Under the pieces are notes generated by a model. It was given only the letters and a program-made list of their open reading frames with translations. It made no database searches and was not told the origin of the DNA. A program made the position numbers and the translations under genes. From the NCBI GenBank assembly GCA_024742455.1, contig JANSYL010000003.1:62001-126000 (forward strand): 64,000 bases of DNA. Direction: 5' to 3'. Numbering within the stretch: position 1 is the stretch's first letter; each line of letters starts with the position of its first letter. Below, one piece after another: positions 44,593 through 53,016 of the stretch. The DNA comes from Paracoccaceae bacterium. Lineage in GTDB: Bacteria > Pseudomonadota > Alphaproteobacteria > Rhodobacterales > Rhodobacteraceae.

Positions 44593-46884
44593 ATGAACCA
44601 GGTGGTCACCGACGGGCTTGTGCTGATGCCGCCCGCATTTGCCGAGGGGCTCGAGGTCTGGTCGCGCCAGGACGGGCTGCCCGGCAGCGACACATGGGCG
44701 ACCGCGGCCAATGCCGCGCTCGTGGCTGCCGACCCCGATTTCGGCACATGCCTCGAAATCGTGAAAACCGATGCCACCACCCGGCTGCGCCACATGGGCC
44801 AGACACCGATCATTCCCGGGCTTTACCTGCGGGTCACCGCGCGGGTGAAGGTGCTGTCGGGCAACCTGCCCGATCTGCGCATCGCGGCCTGGGCAGGCGA
44901 TGCCGCCGATCAGAATGTCGCGGATGCGGTCCAGACCGGGCCCGAAACCAGCGTCACCGCCTATGGCGACATCGTCACATTAACCGCGATCATCGGCACG
45001 GGGTCGCGCACCGGGGTCGACATGCCCTGGGGACCCACGGCCAGCTACGGGTATCTGGGCCTGGATCTGACCGGCCCGAACGGGGGGCAGGTGCGCATCG
45101 AGAACCTGACGGTCGAGGACGTCACCTCGGTCTTCCATCGCAAGATGATGGACTGGGTCGATGTGCGCGATTTCGGCGCCCTGGGCGACGGCACCACCGA
45201 TGACCGCGACGCCTTCGTCGCCGCCGATGCCGCCGCGGCCGGGCGCGAAATCCTCGTGCCCGCGGGCACCTACCTGATCGCCTCGACCCTTGCGATCAAC
45301 AGCCCCATCAGGTTCGAGGGACAGCTTTCGATGCCCGATGGCGCGCGCCTGTCACTGAACAGGAATTTCGATCTGAAAGGCTATGCCGAGGCCTTCGGCG
45401 ACGACCAGCTGGGCCTGAAAAAAGGTCTTCAGGCGCTGTTCAACCAGTCCGACCATGAAGGATTCGACCTGTGTGGCCGCCGCGTCCTGCTGGATGGTCC
45501 GATCGACGTGCAGGCCGCCGTGGGCAACAAGAATACCTATGCCATCCGCCGGATGATCCGGAACGGGCAGCTGACCGCCGATGCCGGGCCTGCCTGGGAT
45601 GACGACGTCACCACCCGCAGCGCCACCTGGACCGCATCGAACCCGCGCGAGCTGAGCAATGTGTCGAACGTGGCCGATATCGCGATCGGGTCGCTGGTCA
45701 CCGGCGCCACCGGCGTCGGGCGCGAGATCTATGTCGTCGGCAAGAACGAGGCGCAGGGCAAGCTGACGCTGTCGAACCCGTTCTGGGGGGCGCCCACCAG
45801 CCAGACCTACACCTTTCGCCGGTTCAAATACATTCTTGATTTCAGCGGCTTCCAGAACCTGCAACGGTTCATCATCTCGGATATCGAGTTCATCTGCGCC
45901 GGTATCGCCTCGGGCCTGATGATCCCGCTCGACGGGCTGGTGTTCCAGATTCAGGACTGTTTCTTCACCGGGCCCAAGGATCGCGGCATCACCTCTCCCG
46001 GCGAAGGCTGCCAGGGCATGCAGATCGACCGCTGCCAGTTTCTGTCCAACGAACAGCAGCTTGACGCAACCGAGCGCACCACCATCGCCTTCAACACCCA
46101 TTGTTCCGACGTGAAGGTGCGCGACAACCGGGCGGTGAAGTTTCTGCATTTCGGTATCGTGGGCGGCACGGGCAACATCATCGCGGGCAACCATTTCTTC
46201 CAGGGCGACAGCGTGACCAACGGTCCGCGCACGGCGGGGATCGTGTTCACGACGCAGAACGCAAAGACGACCTTTGACGGAAATTATGTCGACAATTGCT
46301 ACCTTGAGTGGGGCAATGAATACGACGCCGACCCCGATTTCTCGTCCGAGTTCAGCTTTCACGGCCTGACGGTCAACGGCAATATCTTCTTTGCCTCGGG
46401 CGCCGCGCCATGGACGAATTTCATCGTCATCAAACCCTATGGCGTGGGCCATTACATCAACGGCATGTCGGTCTGCGACAACCTGTTCAAGGAAACCAAC
46501 GGCCCGCCCATCGAAGCGGTCGACGGGGTGGATACGACCCATGCGACGCTGGACAATGACCGCACGCGCGACCTGCTGTGGACGGGCAACACCTATCAGG
46601 GGGTGGTCAAGCAGACCGCCAACCCGGTCGTGGTCAGGCATGATGAAAACTCGGCCAGCCAGGTCTGGTCGGTCGACCTGACCGACCGGTTGCCCTTCGG
46701 CACGGCGGCGCTGGCGGTGACGGCGGCGGTGCCCGACGGGCCGCTGAAAAACCAGTTCAGCGTCACGCAATTCATCACCCCCTATGCACGGTCGAAACAG
46801 GGCGGTGACCAGCAGACGGTCCAGTTGCACTGGGAAACGCCGGTTTCGGGCACGGTGCATCTGACGGTGAAGGGCGACAACTGA
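44593..46884 (+). CDS. Right-handed beta-helix protein, pectate lyase superfamily (tailspike-like)
   Basis: 763 residues. An N-terminal beta-sandwich-like region (1-190) begins MNQVVTDGLVLMPPAFAEGLEVWSR. VDVRDFGALGDGTTDDRDAF near 193 is the entry motif of the pectate-lyase-3 fold, and a long run of short beta-helix turns follows (FIISDIEFICAG, FQIQDCFFTG, MQIDRCQF, VKVRDNRAVKF, NIIAGNHFF, LTVNGNIFF, MSVCDNLFK). A C-terminal beta domain closes the protein. There is no signal peptide. Such proteins are phage tailspikes, exopolysaccharide-acting enzymes or gene transfer agent head spikes. It ends in a strong terminator, so it is monocistronic. Confidence 0.78.
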   Translation: MNQVVTDGLVLMPPAFAEGLEVWSRQDGLPGSDTWATAANAALVAADPDFGTCLEIVKTDATTRLRHMGQTPIIPGLYLRVTARVKVLSGNLPDLRIAAWAGDAADQNVADAVQTGPETSVTAYGDIVTLTAIIGTGSRTGVDMPWGPTASYGYLGLDLTGPNGGQVRIENLTVEDVTSVFHRKMMDWVDVRDFGALGDGTTDDRDAFVAADAAAAGREILVPAGTYLIASTLAINSPIRFEGQLSMPDGARLSLNRNFDLKGYAEAFGDDQLGLKKGLQALFNQSDHEGFDLCGRRVLLDGPIDVQAAVGNKNTYAIRRMIRNGQLTADAGPAWDDDVTTRSATWTASNPRELSNVSNVADIAIGSLVTGATGVGREIYVVGKNEAQGKLTLSNPFWGAPTSQTYTFRRFKYILDFSGFQNLQRFIISDIEFICAGIASGLMIPLDGLVFQIQDCFFTGPKDRGITSPGEGCQGMQIDRCQFLSNEQQLDATERTTIAFNTHCSDVKVRDNRAVKFLHFGIVGGTGNIIAGNHFFQGDSVTNGPRTAGIVFTTQNAKTTFDGNYVDNCYLEWGNEYDADPDFSSEFSFHGLTVNGNIFFASGAAPWTNFIVIKPYGVGHYINGMSVCDNLFKETNGPPIEAVDGVDTTHATLDNDRTRDLLWTGNTYQGVVKQTANPVVVRHDENSASQVWSVDLTDRLPFGTAALAVTAAVPDGPLKNQFSVTQFITPYARSKQGGDQQTVQLHWETPVSGTVHLTVKGDN

Positions 46885-46914
46885 CGCCCCGGGCCATCGC
46901 CGCGCACCCATCCA

Positions 46915-46940
46915 CCCCCGGCTGTTGCCGGGGGTTTTTC
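46915..46940 (+). terminator. Intrinsic terminator of the beta-helix gene
   Basis: CCCCCGGC (46915-46922), loop TGTT, GCCGGGGG (46927-46934), then TTTTTC. An 8-bp perfect GC stem with a five-T tail, 30 bases after the stop codon; the clearest rho-independent terminator in the window. Confidence 0.92.
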
Positions 46941-46984
46941 TGCGCGCATCGCCACCTAGGTCTGAACCAGACCGAGGGAGAGGA

Positions 46985-47464
46985 ATGATGACCGAACTGC
47001 CCACCGAGAACGTGCAGGATTACCCCCGCCCCCCAACGCTGGAACGGGTGGATCTGACGCTGAAGGTCATTTTCGCGGGGGCGGTGCTGGCCGAAACGCG
47101 GGCAGGCTGGCGGGTGCTGGAAACCCACCATGCGCCCACCTATTACCTGCCGCCTGCAGATATCGACATGGCGGCGCTGAGGCCGGTATCGCGCCGGTCG
47201 CTGTGCGAATGGAAAGGGCAGGCCAGCTATTTCGATATCGAGGTGCGGGGGCAGCGTGCGCCGCAGGGGGCGTGGCGGTATCGCACCCCCACGGCGCGCT
47301 TCGCCGAGATCGCCGATCACGTCGCGTTCTATGCCACGGCGGTGGATGAGGCCTGGGTCGGCGGGGTGCGGGTTACGCCGCAGCCCGGCGATTTCTACGG
47401 CGGATGGGTCACGCCCAACCTGACCGGGCGCATCAAGGGCGCGGCCGGCACGCTGCATTGGTAG
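46985..47464 (+). CDS. DUF427 domain protein
   Basis: 159 residues from ATG 46985 (ATG 46988 is equally possible; GGGAGAGG is just upstream). VIFAGAVLAETRAGWRVLETHHAPTYYLPP and SLCEWKGQASYFDI are the DUF427 signature; WRYRTPTARFAEIADHVAFYA and PGDFYGGWVTPNLTG complete it. The small beta-rich fold is cytosolic with no known activity. The stop is 10 bases from the end of the convergent next gene. Confidence 0.85.
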   Translation: MMTELPTENVQDYPRPPTLERVDLTLKVIFAGAVLAETRAGWRVLETHHAPTYYLPPADIDMAALRPVSRRSLCEWKGQASYFDIEVRGQRAPQGAWRYRTPTARFAEIADHVAFYATAVDEAWVGGVRVTPQPGDFYGGWVTPNLTGRIKGAAGTLHW

Positions 47465-47474
47465 GGCGCGTGGC

Positions 47475-47981
47475 TCAGCCTGTCCGGCCCGCCCGGGCGG
47501 GGCTGACATAGCGCGCCAGTTCCGCCCAGGTCTGGCGGTCCAGCAACACCCATACCCCGTCCTTGACGGTATAGCCGAAGGTCACGCTGCCGCCCGCGAT
47601 GGGGTGAAAGGTGATCTCGGCGCCATTGGCCGCCAGCTGGGCGTTCAACTCGCGCGTCCACAGCGCGGCGCCGTTGCTGCGCAGGGACCAGATGCCGATA
47701 TCGGTCTGCCCACCGCCGGTAACGCTATAGCTGGCATCGCCCTGGAACACCCATTCGTCGCCCGATGCGTCCTCGCGCCAGCGGCCCACCGGCGTCGTGC
47801 CTGACCCTTCCAGCCTGACATGGCGACGCGGGCCCCAGATCATCACCTCGCCGCCCTGTTCGAACTGCAGCGGTTCCTCGGGATCGGCGATGTGATAGCT
47901 GCCGTCGCCCATCACCTCGTAGGTCCTGTGTTCGCCCGGCACGATCCAAACGCCGACAAGATCAGGGTCGATGGCGGTCAT
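47475..47981 (-). CDS. Unrecognised beta-rich protein (168 aa)
   Basis: From ATG 47981 (MTAIDPDLVGVWIVPG). The sequence alternates short strands and turns: TYEVMGDGSYHI, EVMIWGPRRHVRLEG, WVFQGDASYSVTGGGQTDIGIWSLR, GYTVKDGVWVLLDRQTWAELARYV. This resembles lipocalin-like or META-like small barrels, but no family motif is certain. No signal peptide. The ribosome site is weak. Function unknown. Confidence 0.65.
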   Translation of the reverse strand: MTAIDPDLVGVWIVPGEHRTYEVMGDGSYHIADPEEPLQFEQGGEVMIWGPRRHVRLEGSGTTPVGRWREDASGDEWVFQGDASYSVTGGGQTDIGIWSLRSNGAALWTRELNAQLAANGAEITFHPIAGGSVTFGYTVKDGVWVLLDRQTWAELARYVSPARAGRTG

Positions 47982-48063
47982 GCGAGCACTCTGGCATGAA
48001 ACATCGCGCAGCCCGAAGGCCAATCTGGCGGGATGGTTGAGGGTGAGTCCCGAATATCACAGC

Positions 48064-48540
48064 CTAGGGCAGCATGTCGCCGGGGGTCAGGTGAAACGCC
48101 TTGCCGAAGCCGCCGTTCAGATACCCCGCCAGCGGCCGGAAGGACCAAAGCTGAAAATCGGTAAAGTCGTAGTAAAGCTGCGCCTTTGGGTAGAGCGCCA
48201 GGTAATGGTCGCGCAGCGCCGCCTTGTCGCCGGGTTCGGCGCGGGCCTGATAGGTCAGGCGCGGATGGGTCAGCGGGTCACCTTTGGGCCCCGGTTCACC
48301 GATCAGAAGCGAACATTCCGGCGCCGCAGCAAGCGCGGCGGTATGCTGTGACAGGGTCGAGATGATGGTCACGGGCACGCCGTCGGGGCCCGGGACCAGC
48401 GCGATACGCGTGACCATCGGCGTGCCGGTTTCCGGCGCCGTGACCGCCAGCGCGGCGAACCGCGCCCCGGCGATCAGGTCGCGGGCCAGGACACGGGCCT
48501 CGTCATCGGTGGGACGGATCGGGGAGGCGGGGTTTTCCAT
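48064..48540 (-). CDS. HugZ-like pyridoxamine 5'-phosphate oxidase family protein
   Basis: 158 residues from ATG 48540. Split-barrel flavin-binding fold: ARFAALAVTAPETGTPMVTRIALVPG, IISTLSQHTAALAAAPECSLLIGEPG and DPLTHPRLTYQARA match heme-utilisation HugZ-type N-terminal domains. It lacks the C-terminal DUF2470 domain of full HugZ. It may bind FMN or heme. Transcribed alone, divergent from the AhpD-like gene. Confidence 0.8.
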   Translation of the reverse strand: MENPASPIRPTDDEARVLARDLIAGARFAALAVTAPETGTPMVTRIALVPGPDGVPVTIISTLSQHTAALAAAPECSLLIGEPGPKGDPLTHPRLTYQARAEPGDKAALRDHYLALYPKAQLYYDFTDFQLWSFRPLAGYLNGGFGKAFHLTPGDMLP

Positions 48541-48696
48541 GCCAGTCACCCTAGCAGCGTGACGTAACGTCCGGCATGGCAATTGTCGCCGCAGGGGACG
48601 GTCCGGCAGCGCGAATAGCACCAAAGACCGGTTGCGCCCGGCGGTGGCTCGGGGCAATTACGGTGGCTGCTGACAATGATTGGAAGAGACACCGAG

Positions 48697-49293
48697 ATGG
48701 CATTGGTACCGCCATTGGAAGAAGACCGGATGGAGACCGAGCTGCGCGATCACGTGCAGTTCTTCAAGGGACCGCTCGGCGTGATCCCGAACTCGGTGCG
48801 CACCATGGCGCATCGTCCCGCCATCGCCCGCGCCTTCACCGACCTGAACATCGCCGTGATGACCGACTACGGATCGGTCACGCCCGAGTTCAAACGGCTG
48901 CTCGGCTATGCCACCAGCCATGCCTCGGGCTGCCTTTACTGTCAGGCGCACATGATCCTGGCCTCGGAACGGTTCAACGCCTCCGAAGAGAGGCTAAGCG
49001 ATGTGTTCGATTTCGAGCCGAGCGCCCATTTCACCGAGGCAGAGAAAGCCGCGCTTGCCTTTGCCCGCGCCGCCGCCGGGGTGCCGAACGGGGTGACGCC
49101 CGAGATCGGCGCCCGGTTGAAGGCGCATTGGTCCGACGAAGCCATCGTCGAGATTATGGCCGTCGTGGCGCTGTTCGGATATCTCAACCGCTGGAACGAC
49201 TCGATGGGCTCCGCCCTCGAAGAACTGCCGCTTTCCAAAGGGGAGGCGCGCCTGTCGCACGCGACGGGCTGGACGATAGGTAAACACGTATGA
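48697..49293 (+). CDS. Carboxymuconolactone decarboxylase/AhpD-like protein
   Basis: 198 residues from ATG 48697 with GGAAGAGA at 48682-48689; ATG 48676 is an alternative without a ribosome site. SGCLYCQAH (Cys79, Cys82, His85) is the CxxCxxH-type redox motif of AhpD alkylhydroperoxidases. The flanking helices (LLGYATSHA, AEKAALAFARAAAG, AIVEIMAVVALFGYLNRWND) fit the CMD fold. Likely a thiol peroxidase or reductant of unknown partner. The last 4 bases overlap the next gene (ATGA). Confidence 0.85.
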   Translation: MALVPPLEEDRMETELRDHVQFFKGPLGVIPNSVRTMAHRPAIARAFTDLNIAVMTDYGSVTPEFKRLLGYATSHASGCLYCQAHMILASERFNASEERLSDVFDFEPSAHFTEAEKAALAFARAAAGVPNGVTPEIGARLKAHWSDEAIVEIMAVVALFGYLNRWNDSMGSALEELPLSKGEARLSHATGWTIGKHV

Positions 49294-50126
49294 GTGAACT
49301 TGCAGGTGCCGTGCGTGCCGCGCTTGCCGAACGGGGTGAGCCGGTCAGCAAACTGGGCTATTTCTGTGCCCCGTTCCGCCCCGCGGACGGCCCGCTGAAG
49401 GACAGCGTCATCAAGACCTACCGGGGCGGGCGCGACCCCGAACTGCTGGAGCTGTTGTCGCGCCGGCACGACGCCTATGTCGATTGTCTGACCAAGGCCG
49501 GGGTGCGGCTGCCGAAAACGCAGTTCCTGATCCTGCATCAGACGGGATACCTGCAACCGGTCATCGTGCAGGATGCGCTGCCCGAGGACAGCCTGCTGCG
49601 CCCGCAGATCGAGACCGCCGAGATCGACGAGGCGCTGCGCCTGCTCGACAAGGCGGCGACGTCGATCGCGTTTTTCTGGCTGGCCGTTTCGAACCGGCCC
49701 GAACGCATCGGCTATCACCCGTCGATCCGCAATTTCGCCGTCGACGATGACGGCCCGATCTTTTTCGACACCTTTCCGCCGCTGATCGGCTACAGCCGCT
49801 ATGAAATGGGCCAGCTCCTGCTGCGCTTTTCCGAAAGCGGGCTGATCCGGGGCTTCGGCAGGCTGCTGCCCGAACAGATCCGCGCGATCCAGGATGAATG
49901 GTATTCGCCCTCGGGCACGATCATCGGGCTGGTGGGCAGCGCGATCCGGCTGCGCCCGGATGACCGCGACGCGATCCTCGACTGGGCGCGGAATTTCGCG
50001 GCCTCGCGCCTGACCGGTGACATGCGCCACGAGGTCGAGGCACATCTGGCAAGGCCGCCCCGTCTGCCCGCCTTGTGGACCGGGATGCGGTCGCTTCTGG
50101 GGCTGGAAGGCAAGCCGAATGTCTGA
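49290..50126 (+). CDS. Kinase-like fold protein, catalytic Asp position replaced by His (possibly DUF6206)
   Basis: 278 residues. SVIKTYRGGRD (Lys42) resembles the ATP-anchoring lysine strand. GYLQPVIVQDALPEDSLL looks like a hinge. HPSIRNFAVDDDGPIFFDTFPP (143-164) mirrors the APH/kinase catalytic loop and DFG: His143 sits five residues before Asn148, where the catalytic Asp normally is, and Asp160 falls at DFG spacing. I believe it matches the DUF6206 group but cannot confirm. It is translationally coupled to the AhpD-like gene before and overlaps trmL by 8 bases. Function unknown. Confidence 0.7.
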   Translation: MSELAGAVRAALAERGEPVSKLGYFCAPFRPADGPLKDSVIKTYRGGRDPELLELLSRRHDAYVDCLTKAGVRLPKTQFLILHQTGYLQPVIVQDALPEDSLLRPQIETAEIDEALRLLDKAATSIAFFWLAVSNRPERIGYHPSIRNFAVDDDGPIFFDTFPPLIGYSRYEMGQLLLRFSESGLIRGFGRLLPEQIRAIQDEWYSPSGTIIGLVGSAIRLRPDDRDAILDWARNFAASRLTGDMRHEVEAHLARPPRLPALWTGMRSLLGLEGKPNV

Positions 50127-50604
50127 CCCGGGCGCGCGCCCGGTGGATTTCAAAGTCGTGCTCGTGACCCCCGAGATTCCGGGCAATACCGGAACCATCG
50201 GGCGGACCTGCGTGGCGCTCGACCTCGAACTGATCCTGATCCATCCTCTGGGTTTCGAGCTGAGCGAGAAATCGGTCCGCCGGGCGGGGCTGGATTACTG
50301 GAACCATGTCCGTCTGGCCGAATACCCCGACTGGCCCGGTTTTCTGGCCGCCCGCACGCCCCGGCGCGACCAGCTGTTTTTCTTCGAAGACTGGGGGCGC
50401 GACAGTTTTTATGACGCCACCTATCCGCGCGACGCCTATCTGGTGTTCGGGCGCGAGACAAAAGGCCTGCAACCCGAGGTGACCGCGGGGTATGAGGACC
50501 GCGTGCTGCATATGCCGATGGCCAGCCCGCATATCAGGTCCCTCAACCTCGCCAATGCCGTCACGGCGGCGGTCTATCAGGCCGGGCGCGCATTTCTTCA
50601 GTAA
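50119..50604 (+). CDS. trmL: tRNA (cytidine(34)-2'-O)-methyltransferase
   Basis: 161-residue SPOUT (trefoil-knot) methyltransferase that 2'-O-methylates the wobble base of tRNA-Leu using SAM. VVLVTPEIPGNTGTIGRTCVALD, LIHPLGFELSEKSVRRAGLDYW, LVFGRETKGLQPEV and MPMASPHIRSLNLANAVTAAVYQA are TrmL motifs. ATG 50119 overlaps the kinase-like gene by 8 bases. Confidence 0.95.
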   Translation: MSDPGARPVDFKVVLVTPEIPGNTGTIGRTCVALDLELILIHPLGFELSEKSVRRAGLDYWNHVRLAEYPDWPGFLAARTPRRDQLFFFEDWGRDSFYDATYPRDAYLVFGRETKGLQPEVTAGYEDRVLHMPMASPHIRSLNLANAVTAAVYQAGRAFLQ

Positions 50605-50667
50605 AACCGGGGCCGCGCCTGTGCCCGGCCCGTGTTAGGGTGGCGTGCAGGCAGGAAGGGAAACGGC

Positions 50668-50964
50668 ATGGCGGAACAGGGCGGTGGCAGGGACGAACTG
50701 GCGGCCGAGGTCCGGCAGCTGCGCGAAGAACTGGCGCATCTGCGGGCGCATCGTCTGGTGGTGCTGTATCAGTCGGTGCCGCGGGTGTTGCTGTTCCGGT
50801 TCGCCACCGGCATGGCCGTGGGCCTGGGGACGGTGATCGGCGCGACTGTGTTGCTGTCACTGATCGTCTGGGGGCTAAGCCAGGTGGAATTTATCCCGAT
50901 CATCGGTGACTGGGCCGCGCGTCTGGCCACCGAGATCGAAGCCGTGACGGACACCAGGGAATAG
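50668..50964 (+). CDS. DUF5665 membrane protein
   Basis: 98 residues from ATG 50668 (GGAAGGGAAA upstream). An N-terminal short coiled coil (ELAAEVRQLREELAHLRAHR) precedes one or two helices (FATGMAVGLGTVIGATVLLSLIVWGL) and an amphipathic end. This matches the DUF5665 family. Function unknown. It lies 63 bases after trmL on the same strand. Confidence 0.78.
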   Translation: MAEQGGGRDELAAEVRQLREELAHLRAHRLVVLYQSVPRVLLFRFATGMAVGLGTVIGATVLLSLIVWGLSQVEFIPIIGDWAARLATEIEAVTDTRE

Positions 50965-51035
50965 GCTTTTCCTATCCATCTTGCGCTGCGCCCCGCGCGC
51001 CACATCTGAAAGCCGAGACAACAGGAGAGTGTGCC

Positions 51036-51266
51036 ATGCAATGCCCCGTAGACGGAACAACACTTGTGATGACTGACCGCCAGGGGGTCGAGATCGACTA
51101 TTGCCCGCAATGCCGCGGTGTCTGGCTGGACCGGGGTGAACTGGACAAGATCATCGAACGCTCGGTGCCCGCCGCCCCGCAGGGCCGCGCCGCGCCGATG
51201 GACGATTACGACCGCCCGCGCAAAAAGCGGTCGGGCTCGTTTCTGGACGACATCTTCGATTTCTGA
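51036..51266 (+). CDS. TFIIB-type zinc ribbon protein
   Basis: 76 residues. QCPVDGTTL and EIDYCPQCRGVWLDRGELDKII form the zf-TFIIB ribbon (Cys3, Cys23, Cys26; the fourth ligand would be Asp6 or an absent Cys, a common variant). The basic linker PRKKRSGSFLDDIFDF is typical of the bacterial version. Cytosolic, function unknown. AGGAGAG upstream supports the start. Confidence 0.85.
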   Translation: MQCPVDGTTLVMTDRQGVEIDYCPQCRGVWLDRGELDKIIERSVPAAPQGRAAPMDDYDRPRKKRSGSFLDDIFDF

Positions 51267-51387
51267 ACCGGGCCCGGTTCCGGCGTGACCCCACGTCAGC
51301 CCGGATCGGGCGACGGACTCCGCGATCTTCTGCGTGGCAAGGGCGGTTCCGCGTTCTGCGGGCCGACCAGTCCAACAGGAGACGACA

Positions 51388-51696
51388 ATGACGACCACCG
51401 AGAAAACGACCGCCCACCTCACCGTGATGTGGGCGGCGGCCCTGTGTCTCGCGGGGACCGCCGCAATGGCACAGCAGGAGCTTTATGCCGAGAATTTCGC
51501 GGCCGCCGATGCGGATGGCAGCGGTTGGCTGACCCTGGCCTAATTCACGACCTTCATCGATCTGAATGCCGAAGACGGGTTGGGCCGTGCTTCAACGATC
51601 CAGCAAAGGGCGGCTTACGCAACCGCCTTTTCCCGGGTCGATGCCAATGGCAACGGCACGATCGAGCATCAAGAACTTCAGGCGATGCAGCGGTGA
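51388..51696 (+). pseudogene. EF-hand protein gene with in-frame TAA at the twelfth EF-loop position
   Basis: ATG 51388 has AGGAG at 51377-51381. The frame encodes a signal peptide (LTVMWAAALCLAGTAAMAQQ) and a first EF loop DADGSGWLTLA, then TAA at 51541-51543 where GAA (the loop Glu) is expected. The same frame continues FTTFIDLNAEDG and a second EF loop DANGNGTIEHQEL to TGA at 51694. A single G-to-T change would create this. The truncated 51-residue product would lack a working calcium site. A sequencing error is possible. Confidence 0.75.
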
Positions 51697-51703
51697 GAGG
51701 ATT

Positions 51704-51779
51704 TGGTGGAGCCTAGCGGGATCGAACCGCTGACCTCCTGCATGCCATGCAGGCGCTCTCCCAGCTGAGCTAAGGCCCC
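51704..51779 (-). tRNA. tRNA-Ala (anticodon GGC)
   Basis: Minus-strand cloverleaf of 76 bases. Acceptor GGGGCCT pairs with AGGCTCC (one G-T pair), D-arm TTAGCTCAGCTGGGAGAGC, anticodon stem CCTGC/GCAGG with loop ATGGCAT, T-loop GGTTCGATCC. Discriminator A and CCA (51704-51706) are encoded. Confidence 0.97.
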
Positions 51780-51851
51780 ATCAACGCGACGCGCATAAGG
51801 GAGGGCGCGCGCGGGTTCAAGCGGAAAATCCCGTGCGCGCCGCCCAACCGG

Positions 51852-52193
51852 TCAACTGTCGTCGTCGTCATCCCCGGCGACATCGGCGAGGTCGTCGAGC
51901 GCGACAGTGTCGCTGTCATCATCGTCGTCGAGAACGTCGTCATCCTCGATCTCGACATCGGCGTCATCATCCTCGATGTCGTCTTCGAGGACCAGATCGT
52001 CATCGTCGGTCTCGACATCCTTGGGCTTCTTGGCCTCGGATTTGTCGGCCACCATGCTGCGGCCGCCCTTGCCGGTGTCCAGCACCACGACCTCGCCCGT
52101 GTAGGGGCTGACGATCGGGTTGCGGCCCAGGTCGTAAAACCGTTTGCCGGTCGTAGGGCAGACGCGTTTGACGCCCCATTCCTCTTTGGGCAT
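51852..52193 (-). CDS. FYDLN-acid family protein (TIGR02300)
   Basis: 113 residues from ATG 52193 (AGGGGG upstream). The N-terminus EEWGVKRVCPTTGKRFYDLGRNPIVSPYTGEVV is the conserved domain, with FYDLG in place of FYDLN. The C-terminal half is nearly all Asp and Glu. This family is typical of alphaproteobacteria and of unknown role. It is divergent from the YgjP-like protease gene. Confidence 0.92.
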   Translation of the reverse strand: MPKEEWGVKRVCPTTGKRFYDLGRNPIVSPYTGEVVVLDTGKGGRSMVADKSEAKKPKDVETDDDDLVLEDDIEDDDADVEIEDDDVLDDDDDSDTVALDDLADVAGDDDDDS

Positions 52194-52305
52194 GACACCC
52201 CCTTCAATCATCGCTATCCAGAAATTCGCGGTCGTCTGCCACAGGGATTGGGACCTGTCAAAGCCTTTCCCATGCCAGTCGTTCCGCCCGCTCGGGAGAC
52301 TGCAA

Positions 52306-53016
52306 TTGGTCGAAAATCGCTCCGCGTCAACCCATGTTCTGCCCGGAGACCCGCCGGTGGAGGTCGTATTGCGCCGGTCCGCGCGGGCCAAGCGGTATTC
52401 GCTGCGGGTGTCGCGTAGCGATGGGCGGGTGTCGCTGAGTCTGCCGCTCTGGGCGCCCGAGTCCGAGGCGCTGGAATTCTTGCGGGATCGGGAAGGCTGG
52501 CTCAGGCGCCATCTCGACCGCGCGCCCGAGATGCGGGCGGCCCGGATCGGGGCGGTGGTGCCGGTTCTGGGGCAGGGGCACATGGTGGTCGCGGGCACGG
52601 GGCGCACAGCCCGGATCGAGGAGGGCACGATCACGGTGCCGCCCGGGGCGCGGGAAGGCGTGCGGATCAAGGCCCTGCTGAAAACGCGGGCCCATGCCGA
52701 ACTGGCGGCCGCCGTGGCGCGCCATGCCGACAGGCTGGGCCGGGTGCCGGGGCGGCTGAGCCTGCGCGACCCGCGCACCCGATGGGGCAGTTGTTCGTCG
52801 AAAGGCGATCTGATGTTTTCCTGGCGGCTGGTGATGGCGCCGCACCCGGTGCTGGACTACGTCGCCGCCCACGAGGTCGCGCATCTGGCCGAAATGAACC
52901 ATTCCGACCGGTTCTGGGCGGTCTGCGCGCGGCTTTGCCCCGACTACGACACCCACAGGCGATGGCTGAAACGCGAGGGGGCGGCGCTTCTGGCCTGGGA
53001 TTTCGCGTCATGCTGA
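52306..53016 (+). CDS. YgjP-like zinc metallopeptidase (DUF45/M48-like)
   Basis: 236 residues from TTG 52306, seven bases after GGGAG at 52294-52298. GTG 52357 (GGAG at 52345) is a possible later start. HVLPGDPPVEVVLRRSARAKRYSLRVS, TRWGSCSSKGDLMFSWRLVMAP and AAHEVAHLAEMNHSDRFW (HExxH plus downstream His) are the family signature. Cytosolic, SprT-like; substrates unknown. The stop overlaps the GntR gene start by 7 bases. Confidence 0.88.
   Translation: MVENRSASTHVLPGDPPVEVVLRRSARAKRYSLRVSRSDGRVSLSLPLWAPESEALEFLRDREGWLRRHLDRAPEMRAARIGAVVPVLGQGHMVVAGTGRTARIEEGTITVPPGAREGVRIKALLKTRAHAELAAAVARHADRLGRVPGRLSLRDPRTRWGSCSSKGDLMFSWRLVMAPHPVLDYVAAHEVAHLAEMNHSDRFWAVCARLCPDYDTHRRWLKREGAALLAWDFASC

Noticed and set aside
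51388-51696. Stop-codon readthrough or selenocysteine at 51541
   Set aside because: The codon is TAA, not TGA, and no recoding structure is visible; a simple nonsense change explains it.
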